The notes: generated by a model not told the origin, from the sequence alone. Numbered from the stretch's first letter, positions 35,233 through 44,626 are shown. The stretch is 64,000 bases of DNA from Deltaproteobacteria bacterium (GCA_035063765.1 JAPSFT010000023.1:1-64000), one strand, 5' to 3'. Program-made: numbers and translations.

Positions 35233-35309
35233 GCCGGACCCGGCGGGCGAGCCGGACCTGCTGCAGGCGGCCGGCCTGGTTCGGCTTCCTCGGGGGGGGC
35301 GAGAGACCG

Positions 35310-35690
35310 CTACGAACGGCTGACCGGCTTGCCCGCCGCCTGCCAGGCCTTGAAGCCGCCGTCGAGGTGGGCCACGTCCGTGTACCCGAGCTCGCGCAGG
35401 GTCCGGGCCGCGAGCGCCGAGCGGCCGCCCGATGCGCAGTGCAGGATCACCCGGCGGTTCGGGTCGAGCCCGGACTTGTGGAGGGGGCTGCTCGGGTCGG
35501 CCTGGAACTCGAGCATGCCCCGCGAGACGTGGATCGCGCCCGGGATCGTGCCGTTTGCGAGCTCCGGGGCGTCCCGCACGTCCACGAGGGTGGCGTTGCC
35601 CGCCGCCAGCTCGGCCTGCACCTGATCCGGCGTGAGATTCTCGATCCCGCTCCGGGCCTCCTGGACGAGCTGCGCTGCGGTCTTGGCCAT
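35310..35690 (-). CDS. Single-domain rhodanese-like protein
   Basis: This 126-residue protein has a helical N-terminus (about 1-25), a rhodanese domain with VDVRDAPELANGTIPGAIHVSRG, and the active-site loop HCASGGRSALAA, where the Cys is the sulfur carrier. The family transfers sulfane sulfur to thiophilic acceptors such as cyanide or protein thiols. GGAGGGG precedes ATG 35690. It lies 109 bp downstream of the phosphoglucomutase gene. Confidence 0.9.
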   Translation of the reverse strand: MAKTAAQLVQEARSGIENLTPDQVQAELAAGNATLVDVRDAPELANGTIPGAIHVSRGMLEFQADPSSPLHKSGLDPNRRVILHCASGGRSALAARTLRELGYTDVAHLDGGFKAWQAAGKPVSRS

Positions 35691-35799
35691 GGATCCCCTC
35701 CTGAGCCCCCTCTTCCCGGCGCGCGAAGCGATGGGCGTCGCCGCGCCGGCCGGATCGACGGGTAGCCCAGAACGGGGGGCGATGCCCCGCGCCGCGCGC

Positions 35800-37440
35800 T
35801 CAGCCGGCGAGCGCGTCGGCGACGATCTGCTGCGCCTCGCGCACGATCGCCGCGAGGTGCGCCTCGTCGCGGAAGCTCTCGGCGTAGATCTTGTAGATGC
35901 TCTCGGTGCCGGAGGGGCGCGCCGCGAACCAGCCGCTCGCCGCCACGACCTTGAGCCCCCCGATCGCCGCCCCGTTGGCGGGCGCGTGGGTGAGGCGCGC
36001 CTCGATCGGCTCGCCGGCGAGCGCCGACGCCTGTACCGCGTCGGGCGTGAGCTTCGCGAGCCGTGCCTTCTGCGCGGGCGTCGCCGGCGCATCGATCCGC
36101 GTGTAGCAGGGCGTACCGAACTCGGCGGTGAGCTCCCGGTAGTGCTCGCCGGGATCGCGCCCGCTGCGCGCGGTGATCTCCGCCGCGAGCAGGTCGAGGA
36201 TCAGGCCGTCCTTGTCGGTGGTCCAGACCGTGCCGTCGCGGCGCAGGAAGCTCGCGCCCGCGCTCTCCTCGCCGCCGAAGCAGATCGAGCCGTCGAAGAG
36301 GCCCGCCACGAACCACTTGAAGCCGACCGGCACCTCGGCGAGCCGGCGGCCCTGCCCCGCGACGACGCGGTCGATCATCCCGCTCGAGACGAGCGTCTTG
36401 CCCACCGCGGCGCCCGCCGGCCAGCCCGGCCGCTGGCCGAGCAGGTAGCGGATCGCGACGGCCAGGTAGTGGTTCGGGTTCATGAGCCCGCCCGCCGTCA
36501 CGATCCCGTGCCGGTCCGCATCCGGGTCGTTCGCGAAGGCCACGCGGTAGCGGTCCTTCAGCGCGAGCAGCCGCGCCATCGCGTAGGGGCTCGACGGGTC
36601 CATGCGGATCTTCCCGTCGTGATCGACGGTCATGAACGAGAAGGTGGGGTCGAGGGCGGGGTTCGCGATCGCGACCTCGAGCCCGTAGACGGCGTTGATC
36701 GGCTCCCAGTAGGGCTGCGACGCGCCGCCGAGCGGGTCCACGCCGAGCGAGAGGCGGGCGGCGCGGATCGCGTCCATGTCGACCACGTTGCGCAGGTCCT
36801 CGACGTAGGGGCGGACGAAGTCCTCCTCGCGCGTCGTCGCCGCGCGCCGCGCGCGCTCGAGGGGCACGCGTGCGACGCCGGCGTTCCTCGCGGCCAGGAG
36901 CTCGTTCGCCCGCGCCTCCACCTGCTTCGTCACGTCGGTGTCGGCCGGCCCGCCGTGGGGCGGGTTGTACTTGAAGCCGCCGTCCTCGGGCGGGTTGTGC
37001 GAGGGCGTCACCACGATGCCGTCGGCGCGCCCGCTCGTGCGCCCGCGATTGTGGGCGAGGATCGTGCGCGAGATCACCGGGGTCGGCGTGAGCCCGTGCC
37101 CGCCCTGGAGGCGCACCTCGACGCCGTTCGCGGCCAGCACCTCGAGGGCGGTGCGCTCGGCCGGAACCGAGAGCGCGTGCGTGTCCTTGCCGAGGAAGAG
37201 CGGGCCGTCGATCCCCTGCGCGCGCCGGTACTCGCAGATCGCCTGGGTGACGGCCAGGATGTGCGCCTCGTTGAACGACCCGCGCAGCGACGAGCCGCGG
37301 TGCCCGCTCGTCCCGAAGGCGACCCGCTGGCCCGGGTCCTCGAGCTCCGGCACGCGCTCGTAGTAGGCGCGTTCGAGGCGGGCCACGTCGACCAGCAGGT
37401 CGCGCGGCGCGGGCCGGCCGGCGAGCGGGGAGAGCGTCAT
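35800..37440 (-). CDS. pgm: Phosphoglucomutase (alpha-D-glucose phosphate-specific)
   Basis: This protein has 546 residues, the same length as the E. coli enzyme. Landmarks in order are [10 protein letters not shown] near the N-terminus, the phosphoserine loop [13 protein letters not shown], the metal-binding loop NDPDADRHG, the sugar-specificity loop CFGGEESAG and the phosphate-binding [12 protein letters not shown]. It interconverts glucose 1- and 6-phosphate and feeds glycogen and cell-wall sugar synthesis. It lies 56 bp after the di-haem peroxidase gene. Confidence 0.96.
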   Translation of the reverse strand: MTLSPLAGRPAPRDLLVDVARLERAYYERVPELEDPGQRVAFGTSGHRGSSLRGSFNEAHILAVTQAICEYRRAQGIDGPLFLGKDTHALSVPAERTALEVLAANGVEVRLQGGHGLTPTPVISRTILAHNRGRTSGRADGIVVTPSHNPPEDGGFKYNPPHGGPADTDVTKQVEARANELLAARNAGVARVPLERARRAATTREEDFVRPYVEDLRNVVDMDAIRAARLSLGVDPLGGASQPYWEPINAVYGLEVAIANPALDPTFSFMTVDHDGKIRMDPSSPYAMARLLALKDRYRVAFANDPDADRHGIVTAGGLMNPNHYLAVAIRYLLGQRPGWPAGAAVGKTLVSSGMIDRVVAGQGRRLAEVPVGFKWFVAGLFDGSICFGGEESAGASFLRRDGTVWTTDKDGLILDLLAAEITARSGRDPGEHYRELTAEFGTPCYTRIDAPATPAQKARLAKLTPDAVQASALAGEPIEARLTHAPANGAAIGGLKVVAASGWFAARPSGTESIYKIYAESFRDEAHLAAIVREAQQIVADALAG

Positions 37441-37496
37441 CCGCCGCGAGCCTCCACGCGCGGCGCGCCCGGGGGTCGGCCTGCCATGGCGCCGCC

Positions 37497-38543
37497 CTAC
37501 GGCGCTCCGGGCTTCGGCGTCGTCGGCCCGCTCGGGAGCGGCTCGGGCTCGGCGACGAAGGCCAGGTCGACGCGGCCCGTGAGCGAGCGCAGGAAGGTCG
37601 CGATCGACGCAACCTCGGCGGGGGCGAGCTCCTTGCCGAGCTGGTGCCAGGCCATCAGCCGGATCGCCTCGTCGAGGCTCGTGACGCTGCCGTCGTGGAA
37701 CCAGGGGCCGGCCTTCTCGACGTTGCGGAGCGAGGGCACCTTGAAGAAGGACTTGTCGGTGTCCTGCTTCGAGACGTCGAAGCGCCCCAGGTCCTTCGTC
37801 GGGTAGGGATGGACGAGGCCGAGCTTCTGGAACATCTGCGCGCCCAGCGTGGCGCCGGCGTGGCAGGTGGGGCAGCCCGTGTCCATGAAGGTCTCGAGCC
37901 CCGCGAGCTCGGCGTCGCTCAGGGCGTCCTGCTGCCCGGCGAGGAAGTCGTCGAAGCGCGAGGGCGTCACGAGCCGGCGCTCGAAGGCGCCCACGGCCTT
38001 CGCGAAGTTGTCGAAGGTGATGGGATCGGCCTCCCCGGGGAAGGCGGCCTCGAAGAGGGGGCGGTAGCCGGGGATCGAGGCGAGCACCGCCACCACGTGC
38101 TCCGGGCTCGGCATCGCCATCTCGACCGGGTTGAGGACGGGACCCTTCGCCTGCTCCTCGACGTCCTTGGCGCGCCCGTCCCAGAACTGCGCGAAGTGGA
38201 AGGCCGCGTTGAAGACGGTCGGCGAGTTGCGCGCGCCGTGCTGGCCTTCGTGCCCTTCCGAGGTCGGCTCGTTGTCGACGCCGAAGGTCGTGAGGCCGTG
38301 GCAGGAGTTGCACGAGAGCTCTTGGTCGAGCGAGAGGCGCTTCTCGTAGTAGAGCCGCCGCCCGAGCTCGATCTTCGCGGGCGTGACCGGGTTCGCCGGG
38401 CTCGCGGCCTCGGCCGGCAGGGCGCCGAAGAGCTGCTGGGCGCGCTTCTGGATCTCCTCGCGGGAGGCAGCCTGTGCCGGGAGCGCGCCGATGCAGAGGG
38501 CGCCGGCGGCCAGCAGGACGGCGGGGCCGGAACGGACGGGCAT
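37497..38543 (-). CDS. Di-haem cytochrome c peroxidase/MauG family
   Basis: This 348-residue protein has a signal peptide (about 1-25) and two CXXCH haem c sites, CNSCH (about residue 80) and CPTCH (about residue 225), which fit the bacterial cytochrome c peroxidase/MauG layout. The conserved [10 protein letters not shown] and [17 protein letters not shown] segments support this. It would reduce hydrogen peroxide in the periplasm with electrons from a small cytochrome. ATG 38543 has GGAGGG upstream. A Pro-rich C-terminal tail follows the second domain. Confidence 0.92.
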   Translation of the reverse strand: MPVRSGPAVLLAAGALCIGALPAQAASREEIQKRAQQLFGALPAEAASPANPVTPAKIELGRRLYYEKRLSLDQELSCNSCHGLTTFGVDNEPTSEGHEGQHGARNSPTVFNAAFHFAQFWDGRAKDVEEQAKGPVLNPVEMAMPSPEHVVAVLASIPGYRPLFEAAFPGEADPITFDNFAKAVGAFERRLVTPSRFDDFLAGQQDALSDAELAGLETFMDTGCPTCHAGATLGAQMFQKLGLVHPYPTKDLGRFDVSKQDTDKSFFKVPSLRNVEKAGPWFHDGSVTSLDEAIRLMAWHQLGKELAPAEVASIATFLRSLTGRVDLAFVAEPEPLPSGPTTPKPGAP

Positions 38544-38696
38544 GCGATCCCTCCTCGATTGCGCGGCGGGCATTCTATCGGGCGGCCCGCGCGGGCGACA
38601 CGGGGGCGATCCCCTGGCATGCTCCCGCGGCCGGCGGGGGGCGCCGCGCGCGATCGTTCCCGGCGCGGGTCGTGGCGAGCGAGGATGCGAGGGCGG

Positions 38697-39866
38697 ATGC
38701 CGGTCGGGGTCGAGCGCGTGCTCTCGCGGTCGCCGGGCGTCGACGCGCGCCGCCTCGAGGCGGCCGTCGAGCGCTTCGCGCGCCGGATCGCGAGCGGCCG
38801 CTTCCCCGGCGCCCAGCTCGCGCTGCGCCATCGCGGGGTCGAGGTCGCGCGCGCCTGGGGCGGCGTCGCCCGCGGCCTGCGCGCGGCCGAGGAGGGCGCC
38901 TTCGACGTCGGCCCCGAGACACGCTTCCCCTGCTTCTCCGCGGGCAAGCCGGTCGTGGCCTTCGCGGTGGCGCTGCTCGAGTCGCGCGGCCGGCTCGCGG
39001 CGGGCGACCTCGTCACGCAGCATGCGCCCCGCCTGGGGGGCCCCGCCTGGGACGCGGTCACGATCCTCGACGTCCTGACCCACCGCTCGGGGATCCTGCT
39101 CCCGGAGCTGTGCGCGACGCCCGCCGCCTGGGCGGACCGAGAGCGGGTGCGCGCGGCGCTCGCCGCGGCGCGGCCCGCGTACCGGCGCGGGAGACTCGCC
39201 TACGCGCCGCTCGAGTACGGCTGGATCCTCGGCGAGATCGTCGAGCAGGTGGACGGGCGCCGCTTCGAGCGCTTCGTCGGCGAGGAGATCGCGGCGCCCG
39301 CCGGCCTCGGGGACTTCGGCTTCGGCGCCGACGAGTCCGTGCGCCCGCGCATCGCCCGCAGCTACTGGCTCGGGCGCCGCCCGGTCGTGGTCGCGGGCCG
39401 CGACGTGGCGCGCGACTTCGAGGCGGTGAACGACTCGCCGCTGCTGCACGCCGCGAGCGTGCCGGGCGCGGGCCTCGTCGCGAGCGCGCCGGCGCTCGCG
39501 CGCTTCTACGACCTCCTGCTGCCGTCGTCGCTCGCCGCCCGCCCGGGCCTGCTCGACGACGGGACGCTCGCGCGCTGGACCCGGTGCGAGCACACCGGCT
39601 TCGACCGCAGCAACCGCGCGCCGCTCGCGGTCGGGCGCGGGCTCCTCTTCGGCACGCTCGGGCCGAGCGTGTACGGGCTGCTCGACGCCCGCGGCGTCTT
39701 CGGCCACGCCGGCGCCTTCTGCGCGCTCGGCTTCGCCGACCCCGCGCGGGCGCTCTCGGGCGCGATCGTGACCAACGCCAACCGCGGCCGCCGCGAGCTC
39801 GTCGTGGAGTTCGCCGGCCAGGTCGCCGCGCTGCGCCGGGCCGTCGCCCGCGAGCAGCGCCGCTAG
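38697..39866 (+). CDS. Beta-lactamase-related serine hydrolase (EstB-like)
   Basis: This 389-residue protein without a signal peptide has a beta-lactamase-related fold: FSAGKP is the Ser-x-x-Lys motif, LAYAPLEYGWIL is the Tyr region, and GVFGHAGAFCALG fills the third motif. It resembles esterase EstB and LACTB-like hydrolases. ATG 38697 follows GAGGGCGG; ATG 38685 is also in frame. It is divergent from the peroxidase gene. Its stop is followed at once by the convergent PEP-CTERM gene stop. Confidence 0.82.
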   Translation: MPVGVERVLSRSPGVDARRLEAAVERFARRIASGRFPGAQLALRHRGVEVARAWGGVARGLRAAEEGAFDVGPETRFPCFSAGKPVVAFAVALLESRGRLAAGDLVTQHAPRLGGPAWDAVTILDVLTHRSGILLPELCATPAAWADRERVRAALAAARPAYRRGRLAYAPLEYGWILGEIVEQVDGRRFERFVGEEIAAPAGLGDFGFGADESVRPRIARSYWLGRRPVVVAGRDVARDFEAVNDSPLLHAASVPGAGLVASAPALARFYDLLLPSSLAARPGLLDDGTLARWTRCEHTGFDRSNRAPLAVGRGLLFGTLGPSVYGLLDARGVFGHAGAFCALGFADPARALSGAIVTNANRGRRELVVEFAGQVAALRRAVAREQRR

Positions 39867-40571
39867 CTAGCCAGCCGCCCGCCGGCCCGCGCAGCCGCGG
39901 CGCCGCACGGCCGCCACGAGGACCAGCGCCAGGAGCTGCGCGCAGCCCGCTGCGGCGCGGGCGGGCTCGGGCACGGCGATCGTCGCGACGAAGTAGTCGT
40001 AGCCGTCCGTGAAGCGGACCGAGCCGTAGAAGGGTGCGCCGGCGAGGTCGAGCGTTCCGGGCGCAACGCCGAGCTGTGTCGAGAAGGGATCCCCGAGCCC
40101 GGAGTCGCTGATGCCGGGCAGCCACGCGAATCTGAGGTCGAAGTCGTAGAAGGGAAAGCCGGCCGCGGGGAAGCCCGTGCCGCGGATCTGGAGCGTGAGG
40201 TTCTCGCCGTAGGCGTTGGTCACGAAGTTCGAGCCCGCCATCGAGAAGACGCCGGCGTCCGGGCTCCAGGCCCCGGCGTTGCCCGGGTCCGCCACGGCGG
40301 AGAAGGCCGTCACCAGGCCCGGGAAGTGGCCGGCGCCCAGCGAGTCGTCGGTGTCCGTCACCTGGTCGTCGATCGTGAAGGCGAGCGCGTAGCGGTCGCC
40401 GACCGTGATCCCGGTGACCCCCGGATCGACGGCCACCACCTCGACTTCGAGGGCGACGGGCACGAGCGCCGCCCGCGCGGGCAGGGCGCCGAGCAGGGCG
40501 CAGGCGGCGGCGAGCAGGACGGCACGGCCGGAGCAGGCTTGCGGAACCGTGGATGCCGGGCGCGCGCGCAT
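39867..40571 (-). CDS. PEP-CTERM-type surface protein
   Basis: This 234-residue protein has a signal peptide (about 15-35, ending ARA). Its body is rich in Gly, Asp and aromatics and contains repeated DPG and GITVGDRYALAFTIDD segments, as found in PEP-CTERM proteins. The C-terminus is VPEPARAAAG, a hydrophobic segment and a basic tail (RRRGCAGRR), the exosortase-dependent sorting signal. No exosortase gene lies in the window. TATCGT lies 10 nt before ATG 40571. The function of the body is unknown. Confidence 0.8.
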   Translation of the reverse strand: MRARPASTVPQACSGRAVLLAAACALLGALPARAALVPVALEVEVVAVDPGVTGITVGDRYALAFTIDDQVTDTDDSLGAGHFPGLVTAFSAVADPGNAGAWSPDAGVFSMAGSNFVTNAYGENLTLQIRGTGFPAAGFPFYDFDLRFAWLPGISDSGLGDPFSTQLGVAPGTLDLAGAPFYGSVRFTDGYDYFVATIAVPEPARAAAGCAQLLALVLVAAVRRRGCAGRRAAG

Positions 40572-40700
40572 GACGCGGGCGACGATAGCGCCGGCGGCCG
40601 CCGCGGGTAGCGCTTCCCGGGCGCGGGCGGCACGCTCGGGCGTTCGCGAGGGGCGAGGCGGAGACACGGGCCGGCCGGCGCGGCCGGAAGGAGGCGGGCG

Positions 40701-42464
40701 ATGCGGATGACGTCGCAGGAGGCGTTCGCGGAGGCGCTGCGGGCGCAGGGCGTGCGGGTGGTCTTCGGCATCGTCGGCTCCGCCTTCATGCCGGGCCTCG
40801 ATCTCTTCCCGCGCGCCGGGATCCGCTTCGTCGACGTGGCGCACGAGCAGGGCGCGGGCCACATGGCCGACGGCTACGCGCGCGCGTCGGGTGAGGTGGG
40901 GGTGTGCATCGCCCAGAACGGGCCCGGCGTCACGAACTTCGTGACCGCGGTGGCGGCGGCCTACTGGAACCACACGCCGCTCGTCGTCGTGACACCGGAG
41001 ACGGGCACCGGCACGATCGGCCTCGGCGGCTTCCAGGAGACCCGGCAGCTTCCCTACTTCGAGCCGATCACCTGCCACCAGGAGACGCTGACCCAGCCCT
41101 CGCGCATGGCGGAGGCGATCGCGCGCTGCTTCGCGCGCGCGCGCCGGCACGCGGCGCCGGTGCAGCTCAACCTGCCGCGCGACCTCTTCTGCCAGGTCGT
41201 CGACTGCGAGATCCCCGAACCCGCGGCGCCGGCCCGCCAGCCGGGCGACCGCGAGGCCGTGGCGGCAGCCGCGCGCCTGCTCGCCGCGGCGCGCTTCCCC
41301 GTGATCGTGGCGGGGGCGGGCGTGGTGCTCGGCGGCGCCGCCGACGCCTGCCGGCGCCTCGCCGAGCGCCTCGCGGCGCCGGTCGCGAACAGCTACCTCC
41401 ACAACGACAGCTTCCCGGCGAGCCACGCGCTCGCGGTGGGGCCCCTCGGCTACCAGGGCTCCGAGGCGGCCATGGCCCTCCTGTGGCAGGCCGACGTGGT
41501 CCTCGCCCTCGGCACGCGGCTCAATCCCTTCAGCACCCTGCCCCAGCACGGGATCGAGTACTGGACCGGGAAGGCGCGCGTCATCCAGGTGGACGTCGAT
41601 CCCGACATGCTGGGCCTCGCCAAGCGGGTCGACGTCGCGATCTGCGGCGACGCGCGGGCGGTGGCGGAGGAGCTGCTCGAGGCCCTGGCGGGCCACGCGC
41701 CGGGGGAGGCCGGCGAGGCGCGGCGCAAGGAGGCCGAGGCGCGCAAGGCCGCCTGGGCCCAGAAGCTCGCCACCTGGGACCACGAGGAGGACGACCCCGG
41801 GAGCACCTGGAACGCGCGCGCCCGCGCCGAGGCGCCGGAGGTGCTCTCGCCGCGCCAGGCGCTGCGCGCGATCCAGGCCGGGCTCCCCCACGACGCCATG
41901 GTGTCGACCGACATCGGCAACGTCTGCGCGATGGCCAACAGCTACCTGCACTTCGAGCAGCCGCGCAGCTTCCTGGCGCCCGGCATGTTCGGCAACTGCG
42001 GCTACGCCTTCCCGGCGATCCTCGGCGCCAAGGTGGCGCGGCCCGACCGTCCGGCCGTGGCGCTCGCCGGCGACGGCGCCTTCGGGATCGGCATGAACGA
42101 GCTGCCGACCTGCCGGCGCATGGGGATCCCCGCGACGATCGTGGTGTTCCGCAACGGGCAGTGGGGCGCCGAGAAGAAGAACGACATCCTCTGGTTCGGC
42201 GAGCGCTTCGTCGGCACCGAGCTCGGCGACGACTTCTCCTGGGCCGAGGTGGCGCGCGCCTTCGGGCTCGCCGGCGTGCGCGCGACGCGCGCCCCCGAGC
42301 TCACCCGGGCCGTGGCCGACGCCTGCGCCGCGCAGGCGCAGGGCACGACGACGCTCGTCGAGGTCGTGCTCAACCGGGAGCTCGGCGCGCCCTTCCGCCG
42401 CGACGCGATGCAGGACCAGCGCTGCCTGCTCCCGCGCTACGCGGATCTCACGGTCGTACGCTGA
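40701..42464 (+). CDS. xsc: Sulfoacetaldehyde acetyltransferase
   Basis: This 587-residue thiamine-diphosphate enzyme is much closer to Xsc than to acetolactate synthase: VFGIVGSAFMPGLDLFPRAGIRFVD, VAHEQGAGHMADGYARASGEVG, and IGLGGFQETRQLPYFEPIT. The ThDP motif is GDGAFGIGMNE...FRNGQWGAEKKN. Xsc converts sulfoacetaldehyde and phosphate to acetyl phosphate and sulfite in taurine and isethionate breakdown. GGAAGGAGG precedes ATG 40701. No taurine transporter, taurine:pyruvate aminotransferase or phosphotransacetylase gene is in the window. Confidence 0.9.
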   Translation: MRMTSQEAFAEALRAQGVRVVFGIVGSAFMPGLDLFPRAGIRFVDVAHEQGAGHMADGYARASGEVGVCIAQNGPGVTNFVTAVAAAYWNHTPLVVVTPETGTGTIGLGGFQETRQLPYFEPITCHQETLTQPSRMAEAIARCFARARRHAAPVQLNLPRDLFCQVVDCEIPEPAAPARQPGDREAVAAAARLLAAARFPVIVAGAGVVLGGAADACRRLAERLAAPVANSYLHNDSFPASHALAVGPLGYQGSEAAMALLWQADVVLALGTRLNPFSTLPQHGIEYWTGKARVIQVDVDPDMLGLAKRVDVAICGDARAVAEELLEALAGHAPGEAGEARRKEAEARKAAWAQKLATWDHEEDDPGSTWNARARAEAPEVLSPRQALRAIQAGLPHDAMVSTDIGNVCAMANSYLHFEQPRSFLAPGMFGNCGYAFPAILGAKVARPDRPAVALAGDGAFGIGMNELPTCRRMGIPATIVVFRNGQWGAEKKNDILWFGERFVGTELGDDFSWAEVARAFGLAGVRATRAPELTRAVADACAAQAQGTTTLVEVVLNRELGAPFRRDAMQDQRCLLPRYADLTVVR

Positions 42465-42571
42465 GGTCCTGATCCATCTGGACAGATTCTAGATTGCTTT
42501 TGAAAACAGTCGGTTACCTATAAAAATCGAGCTTGTATTCGGTTTTCGATCGGAGTAGGATCGGGATCCTC
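42465..42571 (+). promoter_or_regulatory. AT-rich control region of the TetR-ferredoxin-diiron cassette
   Basis: This 107-bp gap is far richer in A+T than its surroundings. TTGTAT (42533-42538) and TAGGAT (42556-42561) are 17 bp apart, and TAGGAT ends 10 nt before ATG 42572, so a sigma-70-like promoter with a short leader is likely. ATCGA (42526-42530) and TCGAT (42546-42550) form an inverted pair around the -35 and could be part of a TetR operator. A TATAAA at 42519-42524 may mark a second promoter. Confidence 0.55.
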
Positions 42572-43234
42572 ATGGCTCGGCCGGCAGGCGCGGAGATTGC
42601 GCGGATCGGCAGGCGCGGGAGGCGCCCGCAGGCGCGCGCCCTCGCCACCCGCCGCCGGGTGCTCGACGCCGCCGAGGCCCTCTACGCGCGGCGCGGCTAC
42701 GAGCCGACGAGCATGGCCGACGTCGCCGAGCGCGCCGGCGTCGGGGTCGGCACGCTCTACCACCACTTCCCCGACAAGCGCGCGCTGCTGCTCGCGCTGA
42801 TCGACGACTGGGGCGACCGCGAGCTCACGCGCGCGCGCGACGCCCACGACGTCGGCAGCCTCTTCGGCGAGCACCTGCGCAGCGGCTTCGCCGACTTCCT
42901 GCGCACGAACTACGAGCGCCTGCGCCGCGAGGGCGGCTTCTACCTGGTCCTGCTCGAGCTCGCCGAGCGCGACGGCGACGTGCGTACGCGCCTCGAGCGC
43001 ATCCACCAGGTCGGGATCGAGCGCCTGCGCGACCTGCTCGTGCTCGGCCAGCACCGCGGGATCGTCCGCGCGGGGCTCGACCCGCTCGCGGCCGCGTTCC
43101 TGATCCGCCGCTCGATCCAGGCGGCCGCGCGCGAGGTCTTCGTGCACCGCATGACGGAGCCCGCTCCGCAGCAGGTGCTCGCCGAGCTGATCGAGATGGT
43201 GGATCGCTACGTCTTCGTGGAGGAGGCCGGCTGA
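42572..43234 (+). CDS. TetR-family transcriptional regulator
   Basis: This 220-residue protein has an N-terminal TetR DNA-binding domain after a basic arm (RIGRRGRRPQARALATRRRV): AAEALYARRGYEPTSMADVAERAGVGVGTLYHHFPDKRALLLALI. A helical ligand-binding domain follows. The ferredoxin gene begins on its stop codon, so it is the first gene of a three-gene cassette and probably controls it from the promoter region just upstream. The effector is unknown. Confidence 0.92.
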   Translation: MARPAGAEIARIGRRGRRPQARALATRRRVLDAAEALYARRGYEPTSMADVAERAGVGVGTLYHHFPDKRALLLALIDDWGDRELTRARDAHDVGSLFGEHLRSGFADFLRTNYERLRREGGFYLVLLELAERDGDVRTRLERIHQVGIERLRDLLVLGQHRGIVRAGLDPLAAAFLIRRSIQAAAREVFVHRMTEPAPQQVLAELIEMVDRYVFVEEAG

Positions 43235-43494
43235 TGGCGCAGCAGCCCGTGGACGACCGGAGCGCCGCGAACGCAGATCCGCACGGGCACGCCGCGCACG
43301 GCCACTTCGAGATCGACGAGGATCTCTGCATCGGCTGCGGGCTGTGCCGCGAGCGTGCCCCGGACAACATGGAGACGGGGCCCGGCAGCTCGGTCGCCCG
43401 CGTGGTGCGGCAGCCGGCGAACGACCACGAAGAGGCCGCGTGCCGCGAGGCCGCGGAGTACTGCCCGACCGGGGGAATCCTCGTCGAGGAGTGA
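43234..43494 (+). CDS. [4Fe-4S] ferredoxin with His-rich N-terminus
   Basis: This 86-residue protein carries the CIGCGLC motif (Cys32, 35, 38) and the fourth ligand Cys77 in EYCPTG; Cys70 is an extra cysteine. This single-cluster pattern resembles ferredoxins that serve P450s and oxygenases in actinobacteria. Residues 18-24 (HGHAAHGH region) are rich in His. It starts at the TetR stop (TGATG overlap) and lies 10 bp before the diiron protein gene, so it probably supplies electrons to that protein. Confidence 0.9.
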   Translation: MAQQPVDDRSAANADPHGHAAHGHFEIDEDLCIGCGLCRERAPDNMETGPGSSVARVVRQPANDHEEAACREAAEYCPTGGILVEE

Positions 43495-43504
43495 AGGAGA
43501 CACG

Positions 43505-44458
43505 ATGTCCATCGACCAGCTCACGAGCCAGATGACGACCCTCTGGCGCTTCGACTACGAGCCCAAGATCAAGGCGCTGCGCGAGCTCTACGAGGTCGCG
43601 AAGAAGCAGCAGTGGAACGCCGCCACCGACATCCCCTGGAACCTCGAGATCGACCGCGAGGGCGACATCCTCGATCCGCGCCAGAATCCGATGACCCAGT
43701 TCGACTTCTACCAGGCGCTGCCCGAGCGCAAGCGCAAGGACCTCGCGATCCGGATCGCGGCGTGGCGGCTCTCGCAGTTCCTGCACGGCGAGCAGGGGGC
43801 GCTGCTCTGCTGCGGCCAGCTCGTGGACGTGGTGCCCGACACCGACGGCAAGCTCTACGCCGCCACCCAGGTGGTCGACGAGGCGCGCCACGTCGAGGTC
43901 TTCCACCGCTACATCACCCGCCTCGACCGCGTCTACCCGATCGACCCGCAGCTCCAGGCCGTGCTGAACGCGATCCTCGCCGCCGACACCTGGCAGAAGA
44001 AGTGCGTCGGCATGCAAATCATCGTCGAGAGCCTGGCGATGGGCGCCTTCAAGCTCATGAAGGAGGGCAGCAAGGACGAGCTGCTGCGCAACGTGGTCGA
44101 GCTGACCGCACAGGACGAGGCCCGCCACGTCTCCTACGGGATCATCTACCTGAAGGACGAGCTGCCGCGCATGCCCGAGAAGGAGCACGACGAGCTCGAG
44201 GACTTCGCCTTCGGCGCGGTCTCCGCGATGATCGGGCGCCAGGGCGTCGGCGGGATCTCGGCGCTGAACGTGCTCGCCGAGGTGGGCGTCGACCGCGACA
44301 CCGCGATCGCCGAGTTCCGCCAGAAGTTCTCCGACCCGGCCTTCCGCGCGCGCCAGCCGAGCCCGTTCCGCGACTACGTGATCCCGCAGCTCCAGAAGCT
44401 CGGGCTCATCACGGAGCGCACGGCGCCGAAGTACCGGGAGATCGGCCTCGCGGCCTGA
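43505..44458 (+). CDS. Ferritin-like diiron oxidase/oxygenase candidate
   Basis: This 317-residue, mostly helical protein holds a complete set of diiron-carboxylate ligands: Glu96 (HGEQG), Glu126 and His129 (DEARH, 125-129), Glu175 (VESL), Glu205 and His208 (DEARH, 204-208). This spacing fits ferritin-like oxidases related to ribonucleotide reductase R2, R2lox and AurF-type N-oxygenases. The distinctive FDYEPKIKALRELYEVAKK start is its own subgroup; I cannot name it. With the ferredoxin encoded 10 bp upstream it could form a small O2-using oxygenase or desaturase. The substrate is unknown. Confidence 0.75.
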   Translation: MSIDQLTSQMTTLWRFDYEPKIKALRELYEVAKKQQWNAATDIPWNLEIDREGDILDPRQNPMTQFDFYQALPERKRKDLAIRIAAWRLSQFLHGEQGALLCCGQLVDVVPDTDGKLYAATQVVDEARHVEVFHRYITRLDRVYPIDPQLQAVLNAILAADTWQKKCVGMQIIVESLAMGAFKLMKEGSKDELLRNVVELTAQDEARHVSYGIIYLKDELPRMPEKEHDELEDFAFGAVSAMIGRQGVGGISALNVLAEVGVDRDTAIAEFRQKFSDPAFRARQPSPFRDYVIPQLQKLGLITERTAPKYREIGLAA

Positions 44459-44613
44459 GTGCGAAGGGGGGCACTGCCGGCGCGGGTGGTCGGCAGGCCC
44501 CGGGGGAGGCGCCCGTGGCCGAGCGGCTGCGGGAAGTTGGCGATCCGACGCATTGCTGCTGCAGTGCGTCACGAGCCCGACAGCCGTTCACCGGGAGGTC
44601 ATCGACGGGGAGG

Positions 44614-44619
44614 TAGGGT
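44614..44619 (+). promoter_or_regulatory. -10-like TAGGGT, leaderless promoter candidate
   Basis: TAGGGT ends 7 nt before GTG 44627, which is in frame with the methyltransferase-like gene. No ribosome binding site is present. This sets the proposed start. Confidence 0.4.
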
Positions 44620-44626
44620 GGCTGCT

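Noticed and set aside
40701-42464. Acetolactate synthase large subunit
   Set aside because: The VFGIVGSAFMPGLD, GFQETRQLPYFEPIT and GQWGAEKKN segments match sulfoacetaldehyde acetyltransferase instead, and there is no small regulatory subunit gene nearby.
42519-42524. TATAAA as the main -10 of the TetR cassette
   Set aside because: The spacing to TTGAAA (42500-42505) is only 13 bp and to TTGCTT 19 bp. TTGTAT-17-TAGGAT nearer the start fits better, so TATAAA is kept only as a possible second promoter.
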